Position numbers and translations under genes: made by a program. Of a stretch of 64,000 bases of DNA, positions 36,558-49,016 are shown one piece after another. The stretch is taken from assembly GCA_903813345.2 (NCBI GenBank), contig CAIIXF020000011.1, forward strand, positions 2,566,571-2,630,570, read 5' to 3'. The notes beneath the pieces were generated by a model. That model saw only the letters and a list, made by a program, of their open reading frames with translations, was not told the DNA's origin and did not search any database. Numbering within the stretch: the stretch's first letter is position 1; each line of letters begins with the position of its first letter. The DNA is from Owenia fusiformis (taxonomy: Eukaryota > Annelida > Polychaeta > Sabellida > Oweniidae).

Positions 36558-36716
36558 GGAATAAATAATGATAGGCCATTCAATATGGTGAAATTCAGCA
36601 CTCGTTGGACAGAATGTCAGTACAAATGCACTCACCTTCGGTTCGTGCTTTGTACGACATTCTGTCCAACTCGTGCTGAATTTCACCATATTGAATGGCC
36701 TATCATTATTTATTCC
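36558..36716. repeat. Near-perfect 159-bp palindrome
   Basis: Arms of about 65 bp (GGAATAAATAATGATAGGCC ... GGCCTATCATTATTTATTCC) surround a 30-bp loop with CTCACCTTCGGTTCG. Confidence 0.9.
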
Positions 36717-37006
36717 TTAATTAAATGAACCAGCACAAATAATGACAATGTAAATTGTGCTCCTGGTAGAAATTCTTCTCACACCTTTTATGATCCAATA
36801 TGATGTTACTGCAGAAGGCATTATCATTAGCTAATACATAGTATCTTTCTCTCATATTTGACAACTAAGAACATGTTCCTCTTAAGCATGAGCAGAAGAT
36901 AATTCACTTGTGAGAGAATGCTGGATGCCATATAGATACTGATGTTATATCACGTTTGAATTTTGAAAATATAGTCTAGATGATCTTTTCATTTCATTGA
37001 CATTAG

Positions 37007-37329
37007 GTATCACTAATTTCAATGATGGATATTGTTGGTACTATCGAGAATTATATTATACTGTTTGTTGTGTACTATACTGGAACATCAGAAATGTATT
37101 GTGCAATTTTAACTTTTGTGGCGTTGTACCTTCCCCATTGTTGAAAATAGATCATATGATTTATCAATTATCTGTGGAGATCCTGTTTGGATGTTATGCA
37201 TCACTTGTATTTTCAAGGTTCCCTGTATTGTGTTCAACTGTTTCTTTTGAGCCTTTTATAACGTTTGACCTCCTGGATTTAGTACAGACACTGCATACTT
37301 TTTTCTGTGTGATAGACCCCACTGTCTGA
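37007..37329 (+). CDS. Candidate terminal exon inside a TIR element, unrecognised
   Basis: After TTTCATTGACATTAG the phase-1 frame stays open for about 107 codons, starting GITNFNDGYCWYYRELYY. It is Cys- and aromatic-rich and runs to TGA at 37327. AATAAA follows at about 37401. The ORF lies inside a 2.8-kb element with TA-flanked GACTAGAATCA inverted ends, so it may be element-derived rather than a host exon. No motif is recognised. Confidence 0.25.
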
Positions 37330-37876
37330 ACAATTGACTAACAAGTCTATTTTGATGTGGAGATGATTGTGAGTGGTGATTATTGGTGACCGTACTAGTT
37401 CAATAAAGTCAATCAAACCAGAAAAAGTACAATTATCGTAACACTAGATTTGCTGGCAGAGCTCCAACCTGGCACGATGACAAGTTGACCACAACTATTT
37501 ATGTGGTGATCAACACTGATTGTATTGTTTGAACTAGTTAAGGGATGAAGAATATTATTTTAATTAATTGTCTAATTAGTGCCCTTTGACACCTCGTTCA
37601 CCATGTTAAATCTCATAAATCTTTTGTTATATATAAGTGATTATTTTGATATTGGTCTCTTGCCTGCTCGTTAAAATATAAGTACTTTCACTTTCTAGAG
37701 GCTTTTATCATCATATGATTCTAGTCTATAATTTGAGAGTTTGGATCCAATCTTTGCAAAGTATATTTCAAAAGGTGTAGATAAGATTAATGTTCATTGT
37801 TCACATTGTTTACCATTTGTGAGTTGAACCATGATACTTGGCAAATCAAAGTAACTATGGATGAGCTTTAAAATGA

Positions 37877-38450
37877 TACAGGGTGGTCAAAAAATGGAAA
37901 CCCTAATACCATTTTCCTCATATCTTTGTCATTTTAGAAAATAACTCCCTGATATTTGACATTTTGTACATCATTTAATTTGCTATCAGCTTACTTTATT
38001 TCATGACCATCAGAATGATAGTCACGATGTTACAGTACTTTAATGAACATGCCCAGTTGCCACTATTGCGTTTTGGGGGAAACCTGTACTCACCTGTCTA
38101 AACTGTCCCTTCCTGTGGGGAAATAGCAGAGATAGAGTATATGAGAATGACCTCAGGACAATTGCAAACCTCAAAAGTGAGATCATTTGTGTCATTCAGG
38201 CCATACTTGCTGAGGAATGCTTTCAGGTCATTGACAACTGTGCTGTTTTGCCTACGACACGATAATGGCCAAATCTGAAGCATGTCATTCAAAGTGCTGT
38301 AAAATTGTGACTATCAGTCTGGTGGTCATGGAATATGGTAGGGTAGTAGGAAATTGAATGTTGTACAGATGTGTGAGATATCAGGGAGTAATTTCTTAAA
38401 GTGACAAAGATATGAGGAAAAGGCAGGGTTTCCATTTTTGACCACCCTAT
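37877..38450. mobile_element. Foldback MITE with TACAGGGTGGTC ends
   Basis: CAGGGTGGTCAAAAAATGGA at the left and TCCATTTTTGACCACCCTAT at the right start arms of about 170 bp that also pair CATGACCATCAGAATGATAG with CTATCAGTCTGGTGGTCATG. TA target. Confidence 0.8.
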
Positions 38451-39539
38451 ATATGACACACACTATGGAGACGTTGGTACATGTTTGCTAGGAGGGGGTA
38501 TACTTTCAGAAAAACCTCTTAAATGTCAAAAACCGGCAAAAATATCAGATATTTCACACTCTTTTTGGAGGTTGGGGGTCAAGGCATCATTGAACAATAT
38601 TTATTGTTGTCAGCATGAACATTTTAAAATATCTTCCTCGATTTTTATGAAAGTCCAACTAGATGTTTACAGCGAGATTTTTTCCCTATGATCTTACTTG
38701 ACGTATCCTAAAACACAGAATGATTCAAACATGTTTTAATGAAAGCCCAACCAGATGTTTACAGTGAGATGATTTTTAAAAGTAAAAATCGGTCAATTTG
38801 AAGCAAGTTGAAAAATTCAAAATGGCCGATTTATCAAAAAATTAAAATGGCTGCAATGTAGTTTGGCCAGCATACCCAAAACCTTTGTAGGGTTTTTCTA
38901 AGTCATGTCAGGTTTCAATTTTGCATAAAGATACAAACATCAGGCACCTGACACTGAACCCTTTGATCGGTGTGTCCCCATTGAAGTGCGACAGACTGTA
39001 ATATTAATACATTTAAAACAATTTTATGAAGTTTTGAGGCATATGGTGTTTTTGATTATTCTAAAATTAAGAGTGCTTTGTGGAACTTGCTTTTGAGTCT
39101 TCGTAACATTCTGATGGGTTTGATATGATTTGTTACAAAGTTTCAGGGTAGTCAGTTGAAAGTTTACTCAACAATTTCAGATTAAAAAATGTGGCATATC
39201 AGTTCAATTATTTGGTAATGTCATTTTGTTCAAAACAGGTTCAGTTTTTTACACATTTGTCTCATAATTAACCTTTGTTATTTTATCTTGGCTCAATAGT
39301 AATGGTTTCCTTATTTAGTTGATGAACATTGGCTATTCTTGTTTTTATATATTATTGGATTATGGTTTAAAAGGGGTTGCCAATATGCTGATATAATTTC
39401 TAACTTTTTAACAAGGTTAATTTGAAACTTGTTCTGACCAGGAGGTTACAAAGCTAGTGGGTAGTAGTGTTTGGTTTTTCTGCCAGGTCATGCCAGGTTT
39501 CAGTTTCTTGCATAAAGATCGCAGCATAGCTGTGCATGA
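38451..39539. other. Non-coding stretch
   Basis: AT-rich DNA with two related short segments (AGGTTTCAATTTTGCATAAAG at about 38910, written as two overlapping 20-mers at most, and AGGTTTCAGTTTCTTGCATA at about 39494). No exon is supported. Confidence 0.35.
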
Positions 39540-40638
39540 AGACTTAACAGACTTAATTTTCCCAGAATTGTGATGACAAGATTTCGTGGATGTTGAGCTA
39601 GCCCCCACCTCAGCCTGCACGCCAGACCGCATCAGCACAAGACGACGGCAATATAGCACTTTTTTAAAGGGCAATAAAATTTAATGAATCATGTAATACA
39701 AATTATTTCGCCATCTTGCATTGACATTGACAAAAACTTAATAGATTCAAACTTGACTTGTCAAGTTGCGTTAATATCGTTACGTTCTGATGAATTGGCT
39801 TTTAGCCAGACTGGATAAAAATAGCCTCATTGTTTTGCAATTATTGTCGGAGGGAAGATCGGAAAACAAAGTTAGTTGAATTTACTGTTAAAATATTAAT
39901 TAAAAATAAAATGTTATTTCAATGCCTAACTTTTAAAATTAAAAATAATAACGCTTGCCAAGAGCATGCACATGATATCAAACATGACATACTTAATGTA
40001 TTCATTAGACATTTTCTTAAAACCATGATCATATTTTTTTGCTTCAAATCGTTGAACTTGCTTCAGTATTCGACAACGTACATCTGAAATGTACACCCGT
40101 CACTGTATGTTGTCGATGGTTAGGCATGCCTTGGAGTAAGATGAATTGATTAATTGTAGAATTCCTTTTGTCTAACTTGGGAAAACTGGACTTAACGTGT
40201 TCAGATTAGAATCAGCGTGTTCGGATGTGTTCAGATATACACTCCTCTCAATAAGTTTGACAACCTTAGCTCCCCCATTGAAGTACGTGTTAAAATACCC
40301 CTACCTTTGAATTTTTATTTTCTTAACCTGCGATGAAAATACTTATACTATTGATGGAAACGTAATTTGACTTTATTTCAAATACCTCCAAATTTTCCTC
40401 AATTACAATAAGTCGAAAATTGATGATAAACTTGATGAATTTTTGAAAATCGACATTCTCATGTTAACCAATGGGAAATAGTAGGTTTGCCGCAAATCAC
40501 ACGACAGAATATCCACCCATACGAGTCCTTGCAAAAATACGAGCTAGGCAGGGGATTAAAAGACCATTCTCGATTTGGAGAACGAAGTTCGTCACTCTTA
40601 TTGAGCGTTATCCCTGCTTCGGACAAATTTGATTTTTT

Positions 40639-41220
40639 CGAGGTCTCCTCTGCCGAAGGCAGCGCAAAGTAGGAGCGTAGCGACTACTTTGCGGGAGACC
40701 TCGAACCATTGATCACGTTTGCTCCTGTAATTATTCACTTCTTCACCTCTTTAAAATGTGATTTCAATCAGTTGATCAAATCTTCGGACTTTGACCTCAA
40801 TTTCAAATATTAATATTTATAAGAAAAAATACTGACTCATTATTATATTTTTAAAAGTCTTTCAAATAAAGTGAAATGAAGCCAAAATCAGCTAAAATTA
40901 TGCAATGTCGTAAAATGGCGTTTCTAGAATATGATGCAATCACCTGTGACGTCACAGACATGTATTGCCACATCAACAACTAAACAAACAATTAATATAC
41001 ACTTCACTGATTGGTTTAAAGATTCTTCGCATCATTTGTGACGTCATAAACATGTTTCCCAACCAACAACTAAACAAATAACAAATAGGCATATAGGTTC
41101 GTTCAGTTCCACACTCTTGAATCAGTTATAAACAGGATAATCAACAGAAAGGGTCAGGAATTTTTTTGACTTGGAGACCTCAACTCGAGGAGTTTGCTGC
41201 ATTTTCTTGTTTTTACATAA
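40639..41220. mobile_element. GAGGTCTCC Helentron-like element, copy A
   Basis: The 5' part CGAGGTCTCCTCTGCCGAAG has strong stem-loops (GCAAAGTAG / CTACTTTGC and CTGCCGAAGGCAG). The 3' part has inverted GGAGACCTC. It is inserted in a T run of the left TIR; the right TIR lacks it (AATTTTTTACATAAT), giving an empty site. No ORF. Confidence 0.7.
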
Positions 41221-41430
41221 TATAGATTTGAATGTCTTCTTTTGAATAGTCATAGTTTAATTTGGGTAATATTTCTAGATTTTTCATATAAAAATTACTA
41301 GTGAACCACCTAACGTCGCTTTTATGATTCGTACCACTTTTTTAACTTGATGTATTGGATATTTCCGTGGGTTGATTTGAAAAAAAGACAAACAACGTAT
41401 ACATGAATATGTCATAAGCATATAGTGAGA

Positions 41431-43399
41431 TAATTGTTAGATAAGGTTTGCTATAAGTGACTTTAAAACAAAAAAATAAAAAACATTAGTTCACGTGTTA
41501 AAGTCCCATTGACCATGACATCAAGGAAAATTGAGCTTTTTGTCATCAGACATCTTTATAGATGGAACTAGCTATGTACTACATTTTTAAATACACTCAC
41601 ATTGTACATGTAGCTGTAATATCTAAGATGTTATTTTTATTGATGAAAAGATTCTTACATACTAAAGTTACATTAAAATATCAATTGCAATAGCCACCTC
41701 TTTTTAACATCCCTTTGTCACTCATCCCTTAATTATCTCTGTGTATCTTAAACGTGTGTGTGTTCGATGTTGATAGCACCCGAGTGCAACCTAAGGAGCA
41801 CATACAATACATTTTGTGTATGCCCAGTCTGGCCTTATATCTGCCTGCACCGAGAAATGTTGGTGGTGATTTCGTGATTTTTGTAATAGCCTAACTACAT
41901 AGCATCTCTTGTGCGCGTAAATCCCAATGTTTTAAAATAGAAAATGGAGACTCGACTCAATATCTATAGTTTCACAGATGAGGGTAGCGAATGGGCGCAG
42001 CTTTGACAATTAACGAATGATATAACAGTATCACGGATTTCACCGAATGTTATTCATCCCGTAATAGCTTATTTATTTAGTCTTATGATCCGAGTGATGT
42101 TTCAATTGATTGCAGTGACTCTGAAATTGCTGCGCCAGATATGACGTCACAGCGACTCATTTTCCTACATTTAAAGCACTAAACTAAATTAATTGAAACA
42201 TAATCATTAAAGAATGAGGATCTTGTATTTTACTCTGGACGAGGGTAGTGGCCATGTCTTGGCATGGCTAGTTATGCATTAACGTTTGATACTGTTGTGT
42301 GGATAAAAATACTGAATATATGTTAACGTAGCACTAAACAGATACTTTTAAAGTTAAAAGAATATAGTTACATTTAAAGAATAAATAGATATTGAATATA
42401 GGACTCGTTTGATGAAACGATCGTTGTTTTAATTCTAATAAACCTAGAAATCAATCAACGATTAAATAAATTGACAAGACTTCATGTTCAAGTTAGCTGA
42501 ATTTCGTGTAACTTAACTCTGTTATGTTTCTAGATTTTACATATGGAGAACAGAAATCATAATCACAATCGTATTTTAAGGCAAATAGGCCATGCATATG
42601 CTTTTAGTTATACGGTGGATGATCAAATTAACACATTTTGGATGTTGAATTTCATTTCAAGTTCATTCGAATTTACGCATTATCGTGGGAAAGCCCATGG
42701 CATTATCCAATAAAATTGATATATATACTGTCTTGGCTGAGACTAACATATATGATGTTATTTAATGTATTTAATATACAGGATATATCTGAGAAAGTTA
42801 TGCAATATATCTACACGAGAAATAGTAGGGACCGAGGGTTGATATATTACCTTTACCTGTCGAAAATCGAGTATTTAATAACTGATTTATTAGTAAACTA
42901 TGAGGATTAGATACGCATTGAATGTAATGGAACCGTCATGTAATAATTACAAATGATAATCACTATCAAATCATGAATATTTTATCTAGATTTAAAGTGC
43001 TTAAGATTTATTTTTAAAACTCAACCGAACTATTAACATTTAAAAGCACCGAACCAATTTCCTGGGGATTGCTGATGAGCGGGTGGGATGGGATGGGAGG
43101 GATAAAGTGAAATACTAGATAAAATATTGATACCTTTACGCATGTCAATCTCAAAATAGAATGCATATATCATTATCTCTTTTTATTCTTCTGTATTGTA
43201 ATACGATAGTCTGATTATTGTCAATATCCTACATGAAATAATGTACAACGTGTATTCTACATTGTATAACAAACGAAATAAAACTCACTTTTGTACGAAT
43301 TTATTTTTCATATGACACAAAGTAACATAACATTGTTAATATATGTTGCATTTACGACTACTACAGCAAATCAGAAAATTCGTACAATATCAAACTTAA
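41431..43399. other. Interior of the 14.8-kb element, left part
   Basis: AT-rich sequence. An ORF-like stretch at 42638-42910 has no recognised motif or exon signals. Nothing else is supported. Confidence 0.35.
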
Positions 43400-44283
43400 A
43401 GTGTCTGTTCGATGCTCATGGGGTCAAAATACAGTTTATACACGTTCTAAACGAAGTAAATACCACTAACATGTCGAACCAGTAACCGTTCTTGTAAACA
43501 TTTTTATAAATGTGAGATTTGATGTTCAAAATCGGGAACACAATTTTAAATGTCAATCATGACATCACGAACAGAACGGGTTTTGAATATGTTGTTGGAG
43601 TTCATAATCCCCGAACGTGCTTATAAAGTATTAGTGTAATTGATTGCATCTGCATTCAAGAAGTGAGGAATTGATTCAGAGATGACTACTTTGGAGCCAC
43701 GTTTTTTCCTCCGATAAACAAACAAGAAAATGCAGCAAACTCCTCGAGTTGAGGTCTCCAAGTCAAAAAAATTCCTGACCCTTTCTGTTGATTATCCTGT
43801 TTATAACTGATTCAAGAGCGTGGCACTGAACGAACCTATATGCCTATTTGTTATTTGTTTAGTTGTTGGTTGGGAAACATGTTTATGACGTCACAAATGA
43901 TGCGAAGAATCTTTAAACCAATCAGTGAAGTGTATATTAATTGTTTGTTTAGTTGTTGATGTGGCAATACATGTCTGTGACGTCACAGGTGATTGCATCA
44001 TATTCTAGAAACGCCATTTTACGACATTGCATAATTTTAGCTGATTTTGGCTCAGGGGGGGAATTACTCCCGGGAAATCTTTCGAACACCCGTGGGACCA
44101 CTTGTCACGACCCCCATGTTTGATCCCCGATCATTTTTTCAATTTTTTATTTTTGCGCAAATTTCGATTTTCACGTTCATGCCAAGATACCCGGGCTAAG
44201 TTCGCGCGTACAATACTTTTACCATAGCAACGTTCTGACGTTGAACTAACGATAGAACGGAACGGAACGCAGTGCAGGCAGAA

Positions 44284-44343
44284 ATGAGTAACAGCGATGC
44301 AGCCTTTTTGCACGTTTTATGGAAAATCTTCGGCATTATCGAG
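44284..44343 (+). CDS. Possible first coding exon near the left end of the 7.6-kb insertion
   Basis: An ATG in a locally CpG-rich stretch opens 20 codons (MSNSDAAFLHVLWKIFGIIE) and meets a strong donor, GAG|GTAAGATT, in phase 0. The 200 bp before it contain several CG-rich, TGACG-like motifs suited to a promoter. It cannot join exon A of gene 3 directly because the phases differ; an intervening 0 to 1 exon would be needed and was not found. It may be the start of a lost transposase gene, of gene 3, or chance. Confidence 0.25.
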
Positions 44344-44734
44344 GTAAGATTAAAACAAGGAGTGCCACTGGAATCCTGAGATTCAGAGCTTTGACGTGGT
44401 ATGAAAAAAGATCCATAAATATTGCAATTTCTTACTGATCGAGACTCTCAAACTTTGATGAATAAAAACAGGTGCTTTTCCTCAGAGCCAGCGTCTTTTT
44501 AATTTTAAGCATTTTGCAGGAAGGTTAGAACATTTTTATTTGGTACACATTTGGGACACATAACAGGTAAACTTTTGAGCAACTTTGAAAATTATTCATT
44601 AAATTTTGACGGAATTATCAACCAAAGTGTTGGAGGATTTTGGTGTCATTTACAGTTCAAATTGTTAGTTTTCAGCGTCTCTAGATAAGGGATTTTGAGG
44701 AAAAGTTGTAAAAAGCTTATTTCTGAGGGTTCAT

Positions 44735-45600
44735 GAATACAGGTCAATGTGTGTGTAATATCTAAGCATAACTCCTGGTAGATTTTCTCATCCATCGCCA
44801 TTTGTACCCCCCGAGACGTCAAATGTGGGTCCCTAGTCCAGTTCCGATTGTTCAATTTCCTTATATGATGTTCACAAACCATATAAAAAGTTTATATATG
44901 AATGTACATATATTCTGCTTCGTATGTGTGTAATAACTAAGCATAACTCCTGGGAGATTTTCTCATTCATCGCCATTTGTACCCCTGAGACCTCAAATGT
45001 GGGTCCCTAGTCTGGTTCGGATTGTTTGATTTCCTTATATGGTGTTCAGACACCATATAAAAAGTTTATATATGAATGTACATATATTCTGCTTCGTGTG
45101 TGTGTAATAACTAAGCATAACTCCTGGTAGATTTTCTCATCCATCACCATTTGTACCCACCAGACCTCAAATGTGGGTCCCTAGTCTGGTTCGGATTGAT
45201 CGATTTCCTTATATGGTGTTGGTCCCTAGTCTGGTTCGGATTGTTCGATTTCCTTATATGGTGTTCAGACACCACATGAAAAGCTTACTTATGAATGTTC
45301 GTACACTCGGCTTTATGTGTGTGTAACTATAACAATTCAGCATAAGTCTTAGCAGATTTTCTCAGCTTGATTTGTGTGTAATGAATAAGTATAGCTCCTG
45401 TTAGATTATCAAATCCAGTGCCTTTTATACCCCCTAAGATCACCTTATGTTGGTCGCTAGTCACATTCGGATCTTACTTCAGTACTACTGTTTATTTCTG
45501 AAAATTCATGCATACAGGTCAATTTGTATGTAGTAACTAAGCATAACTCTTGGTAGATTTTCTCATCCATTGCCATTTTGCCCCCCCCCCCTTGAGAATG
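44735..45600. repeat. About 175-bp tandem repeat, three good and several decayed units
   Basis: TAAGCATAACTCCTGG recurs at about 44763, 44938 and 45112, with weaker copies to about 45537. Units carry GTAGATTTTCTCATCCATCG, GTGGGTCCCTAGTC, GATTTCCTTATATGGTGTTC and CACCATATAAAAAG. Confidence 0.85.
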
Positions 45601-46070
45601 AGAATGATGGTTTGGATTGTTTGATTGCTTTATTTTTGGTAAGCATTCCACTTATAGAAGTTACAGTTGGTCCTTGGTCTCTAAAAATGATCCACTGCAA
45701 GAGGTGTTCCATCCTAAAGGTTTTGCTGTATTAATATAATCTCCAGATGAATTATGATCTCAACATAGAGTAGTATTTTCTTCATTTTTGTCAACATGGA
45801 TCTGTAATTAATTGATGTGTACAACATTCATATTTAAATCCAAATCAAAGCTTTTTGTACCTTTTCATTCTCAATGATCAATAGATTCAATATTACCAAT
45901 ACTGACTGAACAATCATTTTCTTCAAGCTACTGGCTGGGAATGTACATGGGGCAACCATGCCTTGGGTCCTGTTGATTAGATATCTGTGAATGTATTGCT
46001 TACTAAATGCAATGATCCAGATCTACCATATTGCAGTATTATTTGATTCCTGAGGTATGTATTACCATGT

Positions 46071-46531
46071 TAGGCCATAAGAAGTAGATTCTTTATTTTG
46101 CGTTTTGGCAAAATCCAAATCATGCAAGGGTATAGGAAAACAAACACAAACTCAAGAAAAACACAAACTTATTTGCTTAAGAAATGTATACATTTTATGA
46201 GCATAAAAAGGGATGACATACACTGATGACATACCAATTTACAGTGATTACAAAAACATATTTATACAACATATACAATATGTTTAAACATATAGATATT
46301 ATTCAAAAGTAACCAAAACAAGAAAGTGCACAATGTATGCCAAAGTAATCAATAACACTGTCAATTTTGACGCACATCAAATTGTCTGTCATTTCTAATT
46401 CCGATTGAACAAAATGCAATGGTACTTCCATACCCTCTTCATTGCTATTTGGATGTGTTTGTTTTTCTGATTTACTCAAAATCGTGCAAGCAAAATGACG
46501 CAAAACAAAGAATCTACTTTTTATGGCCTTA
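46071..46531. mobile_element. MITE with TAGGCCATAA ends
   Basis: TAGGCCATAAGAAGTAGATT and AATCTACTTTTTATGGCCTTA-type right end (AATCTACTTTTTATGGCCTT) are inverted. Arms of about 50 bp extend to GCGTTTTG and CGCAAAAC-like text. It is inside the 7.6-kb insertion. Confidence 0.75.
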
Positions 46532-46992
46532 CATAAATTGATTGTATGTTAAAGGCCCTATATGAATGTAAAACCACTTTCGCTTATTATCCAAATGAAC
46601 AATGTTCAGTAGGAATACTAGTATAGTGAAGTCCTTTGTCAAATAGTCTGTCCATCAATCTGTCAGAACATATGTTTGGAAAATAACTTGTTTACTAAAA
46701 GACAGATTTTTTTATTATACATACAGAAATTGTAGAAATCCAATTTCCATGTCATTCAAAGTAGCATGGGGAAAATTAGACTATTATTTTCAAATTTTGC
46801 ATGAGACCTTTAATAAGTAATTGATCTCATTGCCCAGGTAATCATAAAATAGATATGCAAAGTATTTGCATAACTCCATATTTGACACCGATTCAAAAAC
46901 CAAAAACAGGACTACTAATACTAAAAATACTTTTACATTTTTCATATTTTCTGATCAAGATCATTTACAACGTTGCTTTATTTTGGTTGCAG

Positions 46993-48470
46993 GAGTCCAA
47001 CAACCCGGCACTGAGGCTTGTAGTGTAGTAAACTATTTCTGTGATATGAACTTACCTGCTGAAGTGATCTTTAAGGTATGTACTGAAAATCATCTAATTT
47101 TTGTGATGCATGATACATGATTGAGGTGTGTACTGAATGTAAAGAGTGATCCAGAAAGCCTTTCGATTTAAATCGGTAGAGATTAAAGGTGGATTGGATC
47201 GAGTGAATTTGATTCATTTAAAAGGTGGATTGGATCGGGAATCTACAAAATATGGAATTTCTTTAAGATTGTTTTTCTGTTTATTTTCCTCTTAGGTATT
47301 TCCCTCTCTAAAAATTTGATCACTTGTTCATTTGAGGAATCTGGAACAAAGCAATGACAAATACATACTCTGATAAGTTGATGGAATCTCCTAAGAATTC
47401 AACTGCTTTCCCTTGTAAATGAACATTTGTAAGACATAATAAAAATCGATCTGCACAATGTAGATAAAAACTGTCATTCAAATTGATGTGTGGATGTTCT
47501 AAAAACATTTCTTCTAATTTCTGTTTGGACTGAAAACAGATGATATGTATCTTCAAACCAGTCTGCCTTATGGTTTATGAGATGTCTAAAATTACACTTG
47601 GAATGAAGACTATATCACCCTTCTAGCCCATGTAAGCAAAATAATATTACATCTTTTATTTGATACTGTGGAAGTGAAGAGAGGACCAATCTTCTTAGAG
47701 GCTGACCAGTAGAATGTTTTAAGGAAAATGCACATTCTGAAGATTCCCGATCCAATCCACCTTTTACATGAATCCAATCCACCTTTACCTTTAAAGGTGC
47801 AACAATAAGTGCAAGGGGCATTCAACGATCACTGAGCAGTGTCAAAATATATTCAAGTCTGGATACTTCAAGACTACCATATATTTTTATTATTATCTGC
47901 AAAGAAACCCCCTGGATCAACATTTCTTCAACTGAAATTCCTATTGAAATGTGGTGAATCTTAAAAATCTATAAGTGGGACTCCCCTTATCAGCTTATAG
48001 AAGCTTTGAACTGAATTTACACTTCTTAATGCTGAAATTGACAATTTATCCATACATTTTAAGAAAATAGGTATGTCAAAGAATATGTTAAGCCAAATAT
48101 TGACCTGATAGCTCAGAAAAAATATAAATTTTCGAATTTTCTCTCTACAGTCCTTGTTGCCCCTTTAATTCCTGTAATTTGTGTGCAAGTTCTAAGTTAT
48201 AAATCATTGTAATAGGTCTTTACAGTATAATATTTTATTAAAAATAAAGTTTGTGAAATTTTTTATCCAAATTTTTGACAATTTGTTTTATAATTTTTGT
48301 AACACCAAGCCAGAATTAAATGTGCATTAAATCGCCTCACTTGTTTTCAGGTCACAACACAATACCTCATCAGATATCAAGCAAATGAACAGATGTCAGG
48401 AATCTCCAGAAATGAAGAAGAAAAATATTCGCAGTATTGTCCTCAATACACATTGGATGCTTGTGGATAA
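46993..48470 (+). CDS. Gene 3 (3' part): two last exons of an unrecognised Cys-containing protein
   Basis: Exon A is 46993-47075 (acceptor TTGGTTGCAG, donor GTATGTAC, phases 1 to 0). Exon B is 48351-48470 (acceptor CACTTGTTTTCAG, phase 0, TAA at 48468). Only this phase is open across both exons. Together they give about 67 codons, with C residues in EACSVVNYFC and YCPQYTLDACG. AATAAA follows at 48652. The 83-nt 1 to 0 exon and the phase-0 last exon mirror the layout of genes 1 and 2, but no clear residue similarity is seen. No signal-peptide exon was found upstream, so the gene is partial or its start is unrecognised. The exons lie inside a 7.6-kb insertion with an 8-bp target duplication. 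Function is unknown. Confidence 0.5.
47183..47793. mobile_element. MITE with doubled GGTGGATTGGATC ends, in intron A-B of gene 3
   Basis: TTAAAGGTGGATTGGATCGA and a second AAAGGTGGATTGGATCGGGA are inverted at the right end (TCCCGATCCAATCCACCTTT and AATCCAATCCACCTTTACC). Minus-strand ORFs inside are not convincing. Confidence 0.7.
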
Positions 48471-48651
48471 AAACAAAATATCATCTATATGTAAGATTTG
48501 GACTACAGAACAACATAATTTAAGAAGAACATCTAACTGCCATGAACATAATTTAAGAGGAACATCAAACTGTGCCATGACCTGGAGCCATGACTGACTT
48601 ATTGTTGTTGCAAAGGAGAGAGTGTAGAGTGTTTGGAGCAAATTGACAGAT

Positions 48652-48657
48652 AATAAA
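48652..48657 (+). terminator. Poly(A) signal of gene 3
   Basis: AATAAA lies 182 nt after the exon B stop and before the next MITE at 48733. Confidence 0.45.
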
Positions 48658-48732
48658 TCCACATTTATTGAAAGAAGAACTCTATGGAATAATCTTTGTT
48701 TTCCTTGAACAAGTATGTGTAATATGCATTAT

Positions 48733-49008
48733 AGGGGCGGATCTGGGAACCAACAAGGGGGGTCCAAATTTCAGGTCTTAGAAAAAAAATTCCCCGCTTT
48801 GCGCAAAAATTTTTTGGCCCCTTAAAACCCAAAAGTGGGCCCAAATTTTGAGGCCCATTTTCTTCAAAATTTGGCCTGAAATTAAAAAATAAGGCCCAGT
48901 AATGATCAAAAAGGCCCAATTTTTGGGGCTTCAAGGCCTTTTTAAGTCAAAAAATTTTTTTGGGCCCAATTTTTTTTCCGGGCCCTCAGCCCCCCCCAGA
49001 TCCGCCAG
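48733..49008. mobile_element. hAT-type MITE with 8-bp target duplication
   Basis: TGCATTAT at 48725-48732 and 49009-49016 flanks AGGGGCGGATCTGGG ... CAGATCCGCCAG. The interior is rich in GGGCCC and AAAATTT words. The same family is at 50610 and 15318. Confidence 0.85.
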
Positions 49009-49016
49009 TGCATTAT

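Larger units (their letters stand above)
34950..37736. mobile_element. 2.8-kb TIR element with a tandem internal repeat
   Basis: GACTAGAATCA at the left and TGATTCTAGTC at the right are exact inverses flanked by TA. Just inside, TTTTGACGAGCAGGCAAG pairs with CTTGCCTGCTCGTTAAAA. The left third is a tandem repeat. It contains the hairpin at 36558-36716 and the ORF at 37007-37329. No transposase motif is recognised. Confidence 0.65.

Noticed and set aside
42638-43485. ORFs at 42638-42910 and 43291-43485 with hydrophobic stretches
   Set aside because: The second overlaps the end of element X copy 2, so its tail is repeat DNA. Neither has a family motif, good signal peptide or splice pattern like genes 1-3.
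44520-44566. A 47-nt segment with good splice sites (TTTTGCAG and AACAG|GTAAAC) after the 44284 exon
   Set aside because: It closes the reading frame at once and has the wrong length to link the exon at 44284 with gene 3. At most it is a non-coding exon.
47320-47825. Minus-strand ORFs inside the MITE at 47183-47793
   Set aside because: They start or end in the terminal inverted repeat and show no transposase or other domain features.
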